A stretch of DNA of 64,000 nucleotides from Brassica napus. Its lineage: Eukaryota > Streptophyta > Magnoliopsida > Brassicales > Brassicaceae. Shown one piece after another: positions 1 to 15,000 of this stretch. Position numbers and translations under genes: made by a program. The stretch covers positions 11,697,065-11,761,064 of the forward strand of contig NC_063452.1 of NCBI RefSeq assembly GCF_020379485.1, written 5' to 3'. Below the pieces are notes generated by a model that did no database searches, was not told the DNA's origin, and saw nothing but the letters and a program-made list of their open reading frames with translations. Every line of letters starts with the position of its first letter. The stretch's first letter is position 1.

Positions 1-429
1 TAATAAATATTTCCCACACCGCAACATGACTTTTGATTTCGCAAGTGTCAAACCAAATAAAGTAGTAATAAAATTGATCAATAAATGCTATCTAATTTAT
101 GGAGTATGCATATAAATTAATTTTATTAATGTCGTTATTTCATAGAGTATGCTTTCATTACTTTCACATTTTACGTATTTATCAATTTTCGGCTTCTTTT
201 TCCAAAGACCATTTAGGTTGGCAAAAACAGACGATGCATGTAAGCCTCAATTAAGTTCTCACTTCCCCAACTTATGAAATCTTATCGTAATAGCCGGTTT
301 GTGATATTTGTAGAAATGTTTAACGGAAATAATTTAGTTATCTATGTCACAAAAATAATGTAAAAATCCGTCGCACGAAATGGCCCATGGACCGAATGAG
401 CAGACATGTATGGTTCACTAGCCGTAGAC

Positions 430-720
430 GGTCATGATGTTACAAGTGGTATCAGAGCCGAACCCAAACGAATGTATAGTTATGTGTTGCTCACACAAAC
501 AGGGGTAACAATTTTGGAACGCAACAAAGACGTTGCATTCTTTGAGATGAGGTAAATTGTAACATCTCAGTTTGTATATGAAAAGACTTAAATCAGTAAA
601 GTGCATTTATCTTTTCAGTCACACATTCGTTTAGAACTCTAGAGTTAAGAGTGATTTAGATGGAATAGTGAAACTTACCGGAAAGTTTTATCGTGTGATT
701 GAGGGCAAATCACCTAAAAA
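430..720 (+). mobile_element. Decayed Cassandra-like TRIM retrotransposon remnant
   Basis: A 5' LTR appears to end in gatgttaca near 445. It is followed at 447-458 by TGGTATCAGAGC, the primer-binding site complementary to initiator tRNA-Met used by Copia and TRIM elements. A second LTR-like start, TGTAACATCTCAG, lies at 557, leaving an internal region of only about 110 bp, as in TRIMs. Some 75 bp into this second LTR (about 632-705) the sequence resembles the 3' two thirds of plant 5S rRNA, including AGAACTC, GAGTTAAG and a downstream TAGT block. LTRs carrying 5S rRNA are the hallmark of Cassandra TRIMs (family knowledge). The 5' LTR is mostly unrecognisable, and no 3' border or target duplication was found. 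Confidence 0.5.
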
Positions 721-1486
721 AGTCAATGTAATGATTGTAGGGTAGTAAACAAAAATTTTAAACCTCCTAAAAATTAATGCATTGCTCGATAAAATGGGAT
801 CCACAATCCGAAAACGGGAACAAAAAAACAATTAACCTTGAAGAGACGGGCGTTACAATTATATTCAATTCGAATCACATATTATTATTCTCGCTTTTCA
901 TAAAGCTATTTCGCTATATGGATGTATCATTTATCAGAAAATGACTTTACATGATACAATAACTTAATCCGAAGTTCATGATCTTTTACAATGAGTTATG
1001 ATGGAAAATGGCGTTCAGTTGCTAACAATAAAATAAACGAGACATATGAAAATATGAAACATTTAGTAACCGAATGTAAACATACTAACATAGTAACGTA
1101 GATTTTTTCTTTTTTTTTTGGTCAAAGTAACGTAGATTATTCAGCGGATTAAATGGACAATCTTTGCTAGCCAAAACGTTTTAAAAAACAGTAAAAAAAT
1201 GTTCTAACAAACTTTTTTTTTTTAAAGTGTGGGTTTTAAAAAAATAATCTAAAATTAGAAAATAATTTAAAATAAAAGTTGAGTAAAAAATAAAAATGGT
1301 CTAAATGTAAGTATAAATATATAAAATGAATAAAAAGTTGAGGCCATTACATGAGGAATAAATTTGCAGAATGGATAGTTGGTTATTAAAAATGTTATTT
1401 CAATTAGTTGGGGAATTAAAACCCATTTTCCCGATTTATATTCCTTCTTACAATCAAATATTTGATATTGAATATTTCTAAAAGTA
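721..1486. other. AT-rich intergenic DNA, no gene seen
   Basis: No ORF with recognisable content on either strand. The stretch holds scattered A/T runs and one 21-bp poly-T insertion described separately. It may include more degraded retroelement sequence, but nothing can be assigned. Confidence 0.6.
1092..1138 (-). repeat. Minimal poly(A) retroinsertion with 13-bp target duplication
   Basis: The 13-mer agtaacgtagatt occurs at 1092-1104 and again at 1126-1138. The 21 bp between them are essentially a T run ending in ggtca. This looks like an extremely 5'-truncated LINE or SINE insertion in minus orientation, where only a few bases and the poly(A) tail were copied, flanked by a target-site duplication. 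Confidence 0.5.
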
Positions 1487-2830
1487 TTTTTTTTTTGTCA
1501 TCAACAATACAGACTCATACTGACTATGTAAACCAAACTGGGTGATCTGCATCCATGTGAACGATGAAAGATGATTGCTTTCTAGCACTGCGTGCTAGAC
1601 TATCTGCTTTTGAATTTTGCGTCCGTGGTACATAGATAATCTCTGATCGGGTGAAACTCTCTTTCAGGATCTTGATATCTTCCAAATAATTTGCAAAAGC
1701 TGGTCATTCTTCTGGTTCTGAAACCATCTTCACCAACTGAGAACAATCCGTTGCAAACGTAAACTGAAATTAACGTAAATTCCTCATGCATTCTATTGCC
1801 CATAATAGCGCTTCCATCTCCGCATGAAGAGGTGAGAGACTAGCCCTAACATTCTTCGCCCCCAACAATCCATCGAAACCTTCCAAAGTATTGAGCCAAC
1901 TTTGTCCTGAAAAAATAACACCCTCTTTCCACGAGCCATCTGTAAAACACCATCTTCCTGGGATCGACGGCAATACCGTATCTATTATTGGTGGTGGCGT
2001 CCTCTGGTCATTCACTACTTGTGCACTACTTGTGCCTCAGCCCACAATGTTGATTCTGTTTCAGCCAATTTAAGCGTATCCGTAGGGTCCATATCTAAAT
2101 TACTGAAAACTTTATTATTCTTAGCTTTCCAGATGTACCATAGTATCCATGCAAACTGGTGATCCTCAATCTGCGGGAAAATTCTCCAGAATAGATGATC
2201 TATGTTTGTGAAGAGGGAACTTGTTGGAAAAATAGCTGGATTTGATGGTATCTTTGAAAGAGCCCAAACCTGAAGAGCTCGAGGACATTAAAAAAACACA
2301 TGATTTATCGATTCCTCAGGAGCTCCACATCTTACACAACAGATATTCCCTTGAATCCCCCTTGCTTGTAAATTCTTCCGCACCGCTATACACCCTGTCA
2401 CTAATTTCCATAGGAAATTTTTTAGCTTTGGTGGGCATCGTATTTTCCAGCAGTAAGCCTTCAAGACATCAACTGTGGGACCAATCAGTAATGGTGGTCT
2501 TTCTCTATCTGGATAAATCAGTTCTACTTAATATCCTGATTTGACCGTATATTTTCCATTTTTTGTAAAGTGTCATCCATCTCTATCCACCCCGCTGAGT
2601 CCTGCTTAGTGGAATACTTTCTATAAATTTCACATCCTGAAGATCCACCAAAGCCTGAATTGCCTCTGAATTCCAAGTTCGCCAGGTAGAGTCAACGAGG
2701 GACTCTACTGTGTTACGTATATAAAGATCGAAACCCTCAAGAACCAAAATGACCTTAGGACCAAAATAAAAACCGTATACTTTATGAAGTTTAATCTCCA
2801 AATTCCATAAAACTTTAACCATAAAACATT
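1487..2830 (-). pseudogene. LINE (non-LTR retrotransposon) 3' end: zf-RVT and RNase H remnant
   Basis: Read on the minus strand, this encodes broken pieces of a plant L1-type ORF2. A zinc-binding reverse-transcriptase region (zf-RVT, about 2160-2680, with CVRCG-like cysteines and the SIPLSRTQ segment) is followed by an RNase H domain (1560-2015, motif GRWCFTDGSWK). A T run at 1487-1496 is the poly(A) tail seen from the plus strand. The second LINE copy at 16.6-21.9 kb carries the same segments in the same order, with closely similar peptides. Stops and frameshifts split the frame, and the upstream RT and endonuclease domains are absent, as expected for 5' truncation. Confidence 0.85.
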
Positions 2831-3420
2831 TGAAGCTGTTAAATTATAATACAGACCCAAGCTTTCTCCTGCATCATATGTCTCACGTGGAAATTTAAAA
2901 AACGTGACCTTAGTTACAATAATATGCACCAATAATTTAATCCTAAATCTGGCCATCATATGAACCAAAAAGTACCAAGCTCCATTGCTGCGGCAGATTA
3001 GTAACCCCCCTTGGAAGATTTGAAGACCATGACTTATTCCTGGTAATACCAATCTTGACCTCAAGGCTCCGAACCTGTTGCTGCTTCAGAAAAGAGCATT
3101 GGACTCCTGAGCCAATAAAAGTGTATTGTTCCTCCCCCCACCTTCGTACTTGTTGGTACTTTAGATCAATGAGCCCTATCTCAATTGGCCTATACATCGA
3201 ACCTTTGTCTGTATTTGGTTTGATGAGACCAAACACATAAACTCCATAATTCTGAGATTTCGTCTTGATGATGATTGACATCCATATCCAATCAGAATAT
3301 CCTAGTAATTTCCCAGATCTTCCCATTCTAATCTTCCTTTTTGGCAAGATCTGTCGAGAATCCGAAATAGCCTTTCTTGCTAAAACTCCATGTCTCTCTC
3401 TGATCTAAAAGTACTATAAA
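2831..3420 (-). other. Unrecognised decayed coding-like stretch
   Basis: A 134-codon open frame runs on the minus strand at 2943-3347, with basic and aromatic content and no motif I recognise. It directly precedes the LINE remnant in the same orientation, so it could be LINE-derived (extra RT or ORF1 sequence) or a fragment of a host gene. No start context, intron or conserved signature supports an intact gene. Confidence 0.3.
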
Positions 3421-3824
3421 TATAAAATAAGAGTTTAAAACAAGGCAGTGACTTTGTCACACAAAAAAAAACAAGGTAGTGGCTTTCGGTTTTGGGGTTT
3501 TGAACGTTAATTATCAAACAACATGACAATCGACTGACATCTAACATCTAACATCTAACATCTTGCCACATACAAGGGCACGTAGAGTTTATTTTATTTT
3601 ACCCATCGATGTAAAAGTATATTGACTTACTGCTACAAGTTTTTTATTGGTTGAGAAGTACAGATGAGTGGAACGTTGCCGTGGCCGTGACTCAACCGGC
3701 GACAGTCGGTCAAACCGGAGCTTTTGCCTCTTTGACTTCTGCTTACATGTCAGTTCACTTTCGATACCACAGTTTAAGATTTTTTTCTATAAGATAAAAT
3801 TTAAATAGGATTGAATAAACTAAG
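3421..3824. other. Intergenic DNA with short heptamer repeat
   Basis: No gene seen. A small tandem array of an acatcta-type heptamer (three to four units) lies near 3537-3565. Confidence 0.5.
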
Positions 3825-4236
3825 GAGGTTGCTAGTGGGACTCAGATTCGATAGATTCGATAGAGTTAATTGGTTTTAAAAGTTGAGAGATTTGTTAAAT
3901 TGAAAATAGTCGTAGAAAATTTTGTATATTGTGAAAATTTATGAAAATAAAATAATGTAATGATTCTAAGAATTCAAAGGAAACATATAGTATTCTCAAA
4001 ATTTTGATTTGTGAGTTAAAATGTTAAGAATTCAACTTTCAATAACACTTACTTTACTAGATTTGTAGAATCATTAAAATCAAATTTTTTTGAATAATAA
4101 ATGATTTTATATATAATTATAGAATCATCAGACCAATAACACTAGATTTTAGTGAATATGTGAAAATCTATAAACCAATAACACTAAACTTAAAAATTAT
4201 AAAACTCATTATAAATCAAATTCCCACTAACACCTC
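3825..4236. mobile_element. Short TIR element (MITE-like)
   Basis: The left end gaggttgctagtggga (3825-3840) and the right end tcccactaacacctc (4222-4236) are imperfect inverted repeats. They bound about 410 bp of AT-rich non-coding sequence that also contains the repeated motif ccaataacacta. Size and structure suggest a MITE. I could not find a clean target-site duplication, so the superfamily is left open. Confidence 0.45.
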
Positions 4237-4439
4237 TGAGAAATAAGATGATATAGGTCAAAAGAAAAAAGCAAAACCTCGAGAAATCTGATTTATAAAA
4301 GAAAAGCATTTACAATATAAAAATAAAAACAAAAGAGAGAAGATTTGTGATGAAGTAAATTAGGAAGCAAAAGAAAAATGGTAAAATTATAAATATAAAT
4401 ATTCGGCGGGAGACCGTTGATTGCGGTTGGGAATAAAGC

Positions 4440-5200
4440 CATTTGACAAGGAGGCTTGTCCGTTTTGACCCCATTTCTTTCTTGTTTTTTCTTTTTCTTG
4501 TAAATACGTATAAACACTACTTATCCTTTACGAGGAAGAGATCGAGACGAAGCTCTTTGTGTTCCATCGCCGGTTCTTTTCGGCGATTCCGACTCCGGTA
4601 TACGTCGGTCTGTCTGACGAGTATAACCGGCTCTGACTCTGGTGGCTCGCGGTTTTCACGACGGAGCTATCCGGCTTTTGGTTTCGCGTCGCGCTCTTCT
4701 CTATGGCGACGACGGATTCTCACTAGGTTTTTTCCGGTTTCGTTGATCGACGTTTCCCGTTCCTATCTGTTCAATCGCCTCTCTTTCCTTAGCATCGATT
4801 CCTCTCTTCCTCTCCTCCTCGCGAGCCGTTTCATCTTCGGGCTTCTTCTTATCATTAAAGATGACCGAATCTCAAGTAGGAAGATCGATGGTGGTGGGAT
4901 CGATTGTAGGCGATCCGGTGTGTGACTTGATCGCCGTGAAGATTGTTCCTTTGTGTGCGGTTCTTCATCGGCTTAGTTCTGTTGACGACGGAGTTCCGTC
5001 GAGTCTCCTCCTCTATCGTCGGTGGAAGGTAGCTAGTCCTCTCCTTGACGCGTATCTCAAGACGCAGGACGCCGTTACACGTGGTGGAATGAGTAAGCGT
5101 CTTCTTCAACGGGATTTAGGCCCGTGTTGTTTGTTTTCTTTTATCCCGTTGGATGGGCATCATGTCTTGTAGTGTTGGGCTTTGTCCAGTTGGACCTTGA
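4440..5200 (+). other. GC-rich coding-like island, unrecognised
   Basis: Base composition rises sharply against the surrounding AT-rich DNA. Two overlapping plus-strand frames (4443-4925, and 4861-5172 with a 103-codon ATG ORF) and a minus-strand frame are open. The 5' part is rich in Ser/Arg. I recognise no domain. It may be a degraded gene, a retrocopy, or part of the 5' region of a LINE-type element. The composition argues that it was once coding, but no frame, start or product can be defended. Confidence 0.3.
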
Positions 5201-7250
5201 CCCGTTATTAAAATTCCAGAGGAAAAAAAAGTAATTAAACACTACTTCCTCTTTTTTTTCTCTCTCAAATACGAGTGATTAAACAATTTCCTATAGTTCT
5301 AAATTAATACATTTTCAAAATTTAAATATTGTCAATCAATAATCTTTGATATCTAAAATTTGTTACTATTGACTAATATAAATCATTTAAAATATTTCAT
5401 CAACTAATGTTGGAAAAGTCTTTACCTTAAATTCTTTTTAGTAAACAAATCATATTATTTTTTTCAAAAGTATTAATTTAAAATAATAATGTACTAAAAT
5501 CAAAACAATAATAATAAAAAACATAATTATATTTTTTCTGGGATTATCATTTGTGATTGATATTTACATAAAATACTCATTGTATATTTGTATGTATAAC
5601 CTATAACTATTATTATTATTTAAGCATACAAGTTCTTAAACATACAATCCTAATAAACGACAAAAATATACAACCAAAATAATAAATAAATTTACTTATT
5701 GTAACTTATTTGAGTAAGTTTAAGAAAATTGAATAACTTTATATGGCTACCATTTTATCATAGTTTGATATCACTAAAATGTATCTGCGTGAACTCTTAT
5801 TTTCTCCATATCATCATCCAACATGAGTCCGCGAAATATATTTTGATCTATTCTAATTTTTTTAGGATAATATATTAAATTCCTAAGAAATCAAAATTAT
5901 TCAATACATTTTGTTTATTCAAATTAAAACCAAAAAAAAATTTAATATATTTAGATTCAATCATATTGTTTAGCTGCAAAAAGATCATACCATATAGGTT
6001 GCTCAAATACAATGTTTATTCTATATTTACTTTTTCATACAGATTAACTACATAATGGATTAAGCCTCATTCCAACATACTCTATTTTGTATTGAAAATA
6101 TAAAACTACTGCTCTATCAAATTTACAGAAATAAGTATGGAAAAAGAAGTGCGGACTATTTGCTAACTTGTGAAGTAACTCCGAGATAGTGAAAAGAAAA
6201 AAAAATGGAAGAAAACACTCGAGTGTTTAGTTGTTGGGTTAACTACTTGAATGGTTTGCAAAAATACCAATTACCAAATGTCAAAGCGGCTCGTCAACGT
6301 GTTTTCTGCTTGTTTTGTTTAATTAAATTGTGTGACCTCAGTTTGTGCTAATGTCGTCACTTCTCTTCTTCGTTTTATAAAAGCTATTGTCATATTGCTT
6401 GGATGTTTTCGAAGTTTATTAGTAACACAATTGCCGTAAGTTCATCTCTTACCAAATTGCTTGTTTGTTTTTCTGCTTTAATAATCAACAAAAACTCGTT
6501 ATGTAGTAAGCATGGTTTAAATACTTTCTCATAACTTGTACAATCAAGAAAATTAACAAAATTTATTTTGGAGAACTGACACAAAGGTGAACAAGATCAT
6601 TTGGGCGTATTGTTAGGAGGATATCACCTTTTTCACTCAAAACACCCTGATAAATAATAGGCTAATAGCAAATGTAATCTTTACTACTAAAAAAAACAAA
6701 ACTAGTTTAGTTGTAGGGTTGTCCTTAAAAAAAAAAAAAGTTTAGTTGTAGTGGTACTTTAGGTAAATGTAAACACGTTCATTTATTTACCACCACGCCG
6801 CCCTATGTGAAAAGAGATCTAAAGATTTCATGGGAACACACTCACATGGCTTTGTTCTTTTCATTTCTTCACGTTCTTTTCTTATACTAACTTCTTTTTT
6901 AGCAAAAAATGTTAAGTATACATTTTCTTTGTAGTTACTCTGAGTTCATAAAAGAAGCATTTGATGTTAATAAAAACAAACTATGCAGAAGAAGACGACA
7001 CAACTTTCCTCCAGATTAGTTTACAAAATGACATAGGTTCTTTAGCAAAAAAAAAGAAAAAGACATACGTTATAAAATTTCGACCGACAATGCTTAAACA
7101 AGAATTAAAAAAATGACAGTAATTAAACTCAATAAAGTAATAATAAAAGCATTGTGTAACTAATTAAATAAGGAAAGTAAATAAATCATTAAATGAATGC
7201 TAACTGTCAATATATTTTCTGTCCATTGGTACCTTCCTGCTTCCTCCAAC
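5201..7250. other. AT-rich intergenic DNA upstream of GH9C2
   Basis: About 2 kb of very AT-rich sequence with no convincing ORF on either strand. The distal promoter of the GH9C2 gene presumably lies in its right half, but no specific element can be assigned. Confidence 0.6.
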
Positions 7251-7255
7251 TTCCT

Positions 7256-10551
<3,296 letters not shown>

Positions 10552-11250
10552 CCAGACAACAAACTTCGAAAAGAATCACAGTGTGTATAGGGTCGTGAGA
10601 AGAAAGTGTTGGTTTTTCCCTATGGTTCATCAAGAACGTTTAAAGGTTTGGTCTTTTTATTTTCATTTTGCTTTTTTTTTCGGGTGAATATAGAAGGGTT
10701 GAAGAAAGGTGGAAGTAAGGTGTGAAGAGACAGTCAAAGACTCTTCGGAAAATTTAAAAGAAGAGTGAAAGTGCTCATCCTCTTTCTACTCCTAGTTCAA
10801 TGCTTTTTAAAAATTATATATAGGAAGATAGGAAAAAAAGATAGTGTTTTGTGAGATCTTCCTTCTCTTAAAAAGGGTCTCTTGTGAGAATCTGCGAGGA
10901 TTGTTTTTTCATTCCTTGTAGCTCAAAAAACATCTGTATGCCTGTCCTTTTGCGTTTTTATCTTTCTTGTGGTCAGTTGTAAAACTCAACAACAGTCCTT
11001 AAATGAAATGTGATTTGGTTATCAACTGTGAAATTGTATTTTCTTTATCTACACAAGATGTTGAATTTAGTGGGTACTCTAAATCTTTTCCTCAATTCAA
11101 AGGTAATTTCATTTCTCATCTTATGACATGTTTTGTTTGTCTTCCATAAATAGATAAAATTTGAAACTTATTGATATCACTAATATGAAATGCGCAAAAT
11201 GAGAATAATTGTTTTGAAAAATTGATATCACTTGGAACTTTTCCCCCAAG
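10552..11250 (+). other. GH9C2 3' UTR and intergenic DNA
   Basis: T-rich and GT-rich sequence after the stop codon, as in plant 3' ends. No separate gene is seen before the SINE at 11251. Polyadenylation probably occurs within the first 450 bp, where several T/G-rich stretches occur. Confidence 0.5.
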
Positions 11251-11476
11251 TTTTTTTTTTTTTTTTTTCCTAACCGAGTATCCTGGCCCCACCGAGGTGG
11301 TCCAGACTAGAGACCGAAGTGAGCAAGGACGCTGCCAGGGCGTCACCATGTGGCTCACCGTGTAACGGTCTTCGGTCTCGGGTGCTGCAGCCCACATGTA
11401 AATTCCGCAGTGGCCAAAGCTCGAACCCAGGGGCGGGCACTCCAGCTGGAGCTCCTATACCACTAGACCAAAGCAA
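11251..11476 (-). mobile_element. tRNA-derived SINE
   Basis: On the minus strand the element begins with TGGTCTAGTGGTA, a good RNA polymerase III box A. About 35 nt further comes GGGTTCGAGC (box B). It runs through a GC-rich body and ends in a poly(A) tail, seen as an 18-base T run at 11251-11268. Size (about 226 bp), internal promoter and tail are diagnostic of a SINE. It lies between the convergent 3' ends of GH9C2 and LACS3. A target duplication is not clear. Confidence 0.75.
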
Positions 11477-11514
11477 CTTGGTTTAAAACTGTATAGGTTG
11501 AACTTTTTATAGTG

Positions 11515-11636
11515 ACTGGACTCACCCCGAAGGGCCACCTCGCCAGAAATCCCCGTAGGGATTTTTTAGCTAACCCAGTACCACCCCGCTTTCCCCGAGT
11601 ATCGAACTGGCGACCTCGGGTAGTCGTGTGTGAGAA
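11515..11636 (-). mobile_element. Truncated SINE-like element
   Basis: A second GC-rich block, distinct in sequence from the adjacent SINE. On the minus strand it contains AGTTCGATACTC, resembling a Pol III box B, but no upstream box A. It ends toward a short A/T-rich stretch near 11510. Probably a 5'-truncated or diverged SINE in the same orientation. Confidence 0.4.
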
Positions 11637-12003
11637 ACATTCAAGTTGTTTATTTTCTACAAGATATTAACTCACTAGATGTAGTAGTTAGGTATAATTA
11701 ATCTATTTTACCAATCAGTAAATCTACTAAGAAGTTGCTAAAAATAGAGATAATTTTATCACAACATAGAATACAAATACACAAAATACGAGGAGAGAGT
11801 ATGGTCAGTACAAAGAAGGTAGCAAAACACAGAGACGTATAACTTTATGATGTATTTTTTTGCTTAGGACACAAGCAACTTCGATGGTAACAAAACACAG
11901 AGACATATAACAATATGATTCACAACGAACATAGAAATATACAACCTGAGACTTTTCCAACACCTTCCTTCTTCTCACAGGCTCCACACTAGTATAAAAA
12001 GCT
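11637..12003 (-). other. LACS3 3' UTR and flank
   Basis: AT-rich sequence downstream of the LACS3 stop codon on the minus strand. No other gene is visible. The 3' UTR of LACS3 should fall here. Confidence 0.5.
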
Positions 12004-15000
12004 TCAGTTCTTTGTCTTGTTATACATTTCATCAATCTCTTTCTGCGCAAACAAAATCAGAGGTTAAGATCACTCAGCTTAGCAAACCTCAAAACATTAT
12101 TAAGCGTGGAAATAAAGCTAATTATTTGAATGTGTTGTTTATGTAAAAATAATAAAATGAATGAGACTTTTTATATACCTGATAGTACTTGAGAAGCTGA
12201 GGCCTTTTCTTCTTGTAAGAAGGTGTGATGAGATCTCTTTCCATGTCGAATGGAACTGTGTCCAAGTGAACACCTTTTATCAGCTCAAATCCCTTTAGCT
12301 GTAATAAAAAAAGAACACAACAATTTTCTTTCAAAGATTGTTGGAAAAAAGCAAATTATTAAGAAGACTCATGAATAAGTTATAAACCTTTTTGTCTTTG
12401 GCTACTCTGTTGAACTCTCCAAGGATAAACTCTTTGGTCTTTTGGTTTTGACCGATAGTCTCAAAGTCTCCTGAAACGTTATGTTCTTTAGCCCAATGTT
12501 CGATCTGTATCTTGCTTGGACAGACCACTGCCACTAAGTAAGACTCATAGCTGTTTCCATATACCCATACCTACAAAAATATATTAACAAATCAGTTTCT
12601 ATAAAACCAATAAAAAAAACATTAACCGGATTGACCATTACCGATTCAATGGCAGCTACGTGGCTGTAAATGTTCTCCAAGTTCTCAACCGCAACGTATT
12701 CTCCTTGGGAGAGTTTAAAGATGTTCTTCTTTCTGTCGATGATTTTCATGGCTCCATCAGGTTGCCACTCACCAACATCTCCAGTGTGAAGCCATCCATC
12801 AATGAAGACTTCTTGAGTGAGATCTTCACGTTTGTAATATCCAGAGAACAAAGTCTTTCCTCTTATGCAAATCTCTCCACGTGGCTTGCTAGCAAGAGCG
12901 TCGTAACCCATCTCTGGAACTGACTCGAGCCTTATGTCAACGTTTGGAACCGGTGGACCAACCGTTCCAAGCATTTGAAGCTCATTTGGAATCGATACAA
13001 ATGTCCCACCACAGCTCTCCGTTAGACCTGCATAATATTTAATTATATTAATACCAAGATATGGATTTGTTTTAAATTACTTGTTCATACCGTATCCTTG
13101 GAGAACATGAGCACATGCGACAACTCTAAGGAAAGATTCGATGTGAGCTGCAAGAGGAGCTGCTCCTGAGAGGATTAGACGCACTCTTCCTCCTAATCCT
13201 TCTTTTACCTGAATAATTTATATGTTCAAGACTTGGTTTTGTTCTAACAATCAAAAGGTTCAAGATCAAGAGAATGTGGGTATATATGTCATTTTAATTT
13301 CACCTTCTTAAATACAATTTTGTCAAAGATTGGAGCTGCTTGTTCATGAGCTTTCCCTTTCACCATGTTATTATGTTTGCTGAAAAAAGCATCCAAGGGT
13401 TTCAAAAACAGAGATTAAAATCATTTACACTTTTCTTTTTGATCTAAATAGGGTAACACTTACTAGTTGAAGGCAAAGTTAAATAAGGTCTTCTTTAAGA
13501 AACCACCATCAGAAAGTTTCTGCTGAAGACCTGAAAAAATTGACATAAACAGAAAAGAACAGTTAAGAAGAATGTTTCTCAAGTCTTTCTAAAACTAGCC
13601 TAGCAAAGTAGTTACCGTTGTATATCCTCTCAAGCACGCGAGGAACAGCGCAGAAAATAGTCGGTTTCAAAGCAGCAATGTCTTCAACTAAAATCTTAAC
13701 ATCCTGAAGAAAACAGATTATGGATATATAACTAAGTCCATTATGAAACAGATTCAGTAATAAAAAGAAACAGTTCTATAACCTACCCCTCTCCAAAAAC
13801 CTATGGAGGCTGCTTCATATATAAATAACTCCTCAATCACGCGATCGAAGATATGAGCCAGAGGTAGATATGAGAGGTAAACATCTTTACTGGTTAACTA
13901 TAACAATTTTTTCACATTGAAACAAAGAAGAGTTTATCAAAATGATTTGCTCTTGATATACATACATATATATATTAAAGTACATGAGAATATAAACAAC
14001 AATAAGTTACCTCTTCATTGATAGTTTTAAGCAACTTTTTAACACCTTCAAGTAGATAAATAATGCTCTCATTTGTGAGCAAGACTCCTTTAGGATCACC
14101 AGTTGTGCCACTTGTATACATTATAGTGCAAATGTCGCTTCTTTTCTTCTCTGGTAACTCATAATGTTTACCCTCACCCTGCAAGTAACATAAAAGACAA
14201 ATATTTCAGAATCCTGAATATTATTTATATGGAAAGTAGAATTGTAAAAATTAAGGTATATGTGATTCTCTTACAAGCTTCAAGAATTGGTCCCATGAAT
14301 ATATAGATAATCCGTGCCTCTCAGCTTCTGCTCTTTGCACATTTGAAACCTCCCCAAAGCTCACAATATCTGTTCCAACAAGAAATTATGAATTGTTTCA
14401 TGATTCACTAACTTTCATCTCGGACTCAAAACTCAAAAACAGCTTACTCTTCAAATATTTTGTTGAATTTGGAGCTGTCTTCAATAACTGAAACATCCAA
14501 AAAGAGGAACCCACAGAGGAAAAAAACGTTTTGATTATTAGCTAAAGGAGATTTTGCATGATCTTATAACCTAATCAAATCACTGAACAATAACAAGTTA
14601 CCTCAGAAATCTTTTTCTCCTCAGAAAAAGCAAGTGAAACCTTAGCATGACAAATGATGAATTCTATTGCTCCAGCACCTAACTCATGAACAAAGTTTCA
14701 GCTTCAGTGATCCAAAAGTATTATACATACATACATACATACATATAGGAATACCTCGTGGGTAAAAAAAGAGTAAGGTTTTGCACTTTTGGTTGTAATG
14801 GAAAATCAAACAATAGAATATACACATTTATGTACATACCAAGAGTGTCATACAGAGGTACACAGTAGAGTCCATGAGCGTTGCAAGCCTAAAATCATTT
14901 ATATAAAAAACATTGGGTTTAAATGGCGACATTCATAAAACATTTTCAGGAAACTAGATTTATTACTGTTTCATAAACCTAGTTTTTGGTAACCACAATT

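Noticed and set aside
3537..3565. Short acatcta repeats as a possible CRISPR-like or satellite array
   Set aside because: Only three to four 7-bp units with no spacers, in a plant genome. This is simple sequence slippage.
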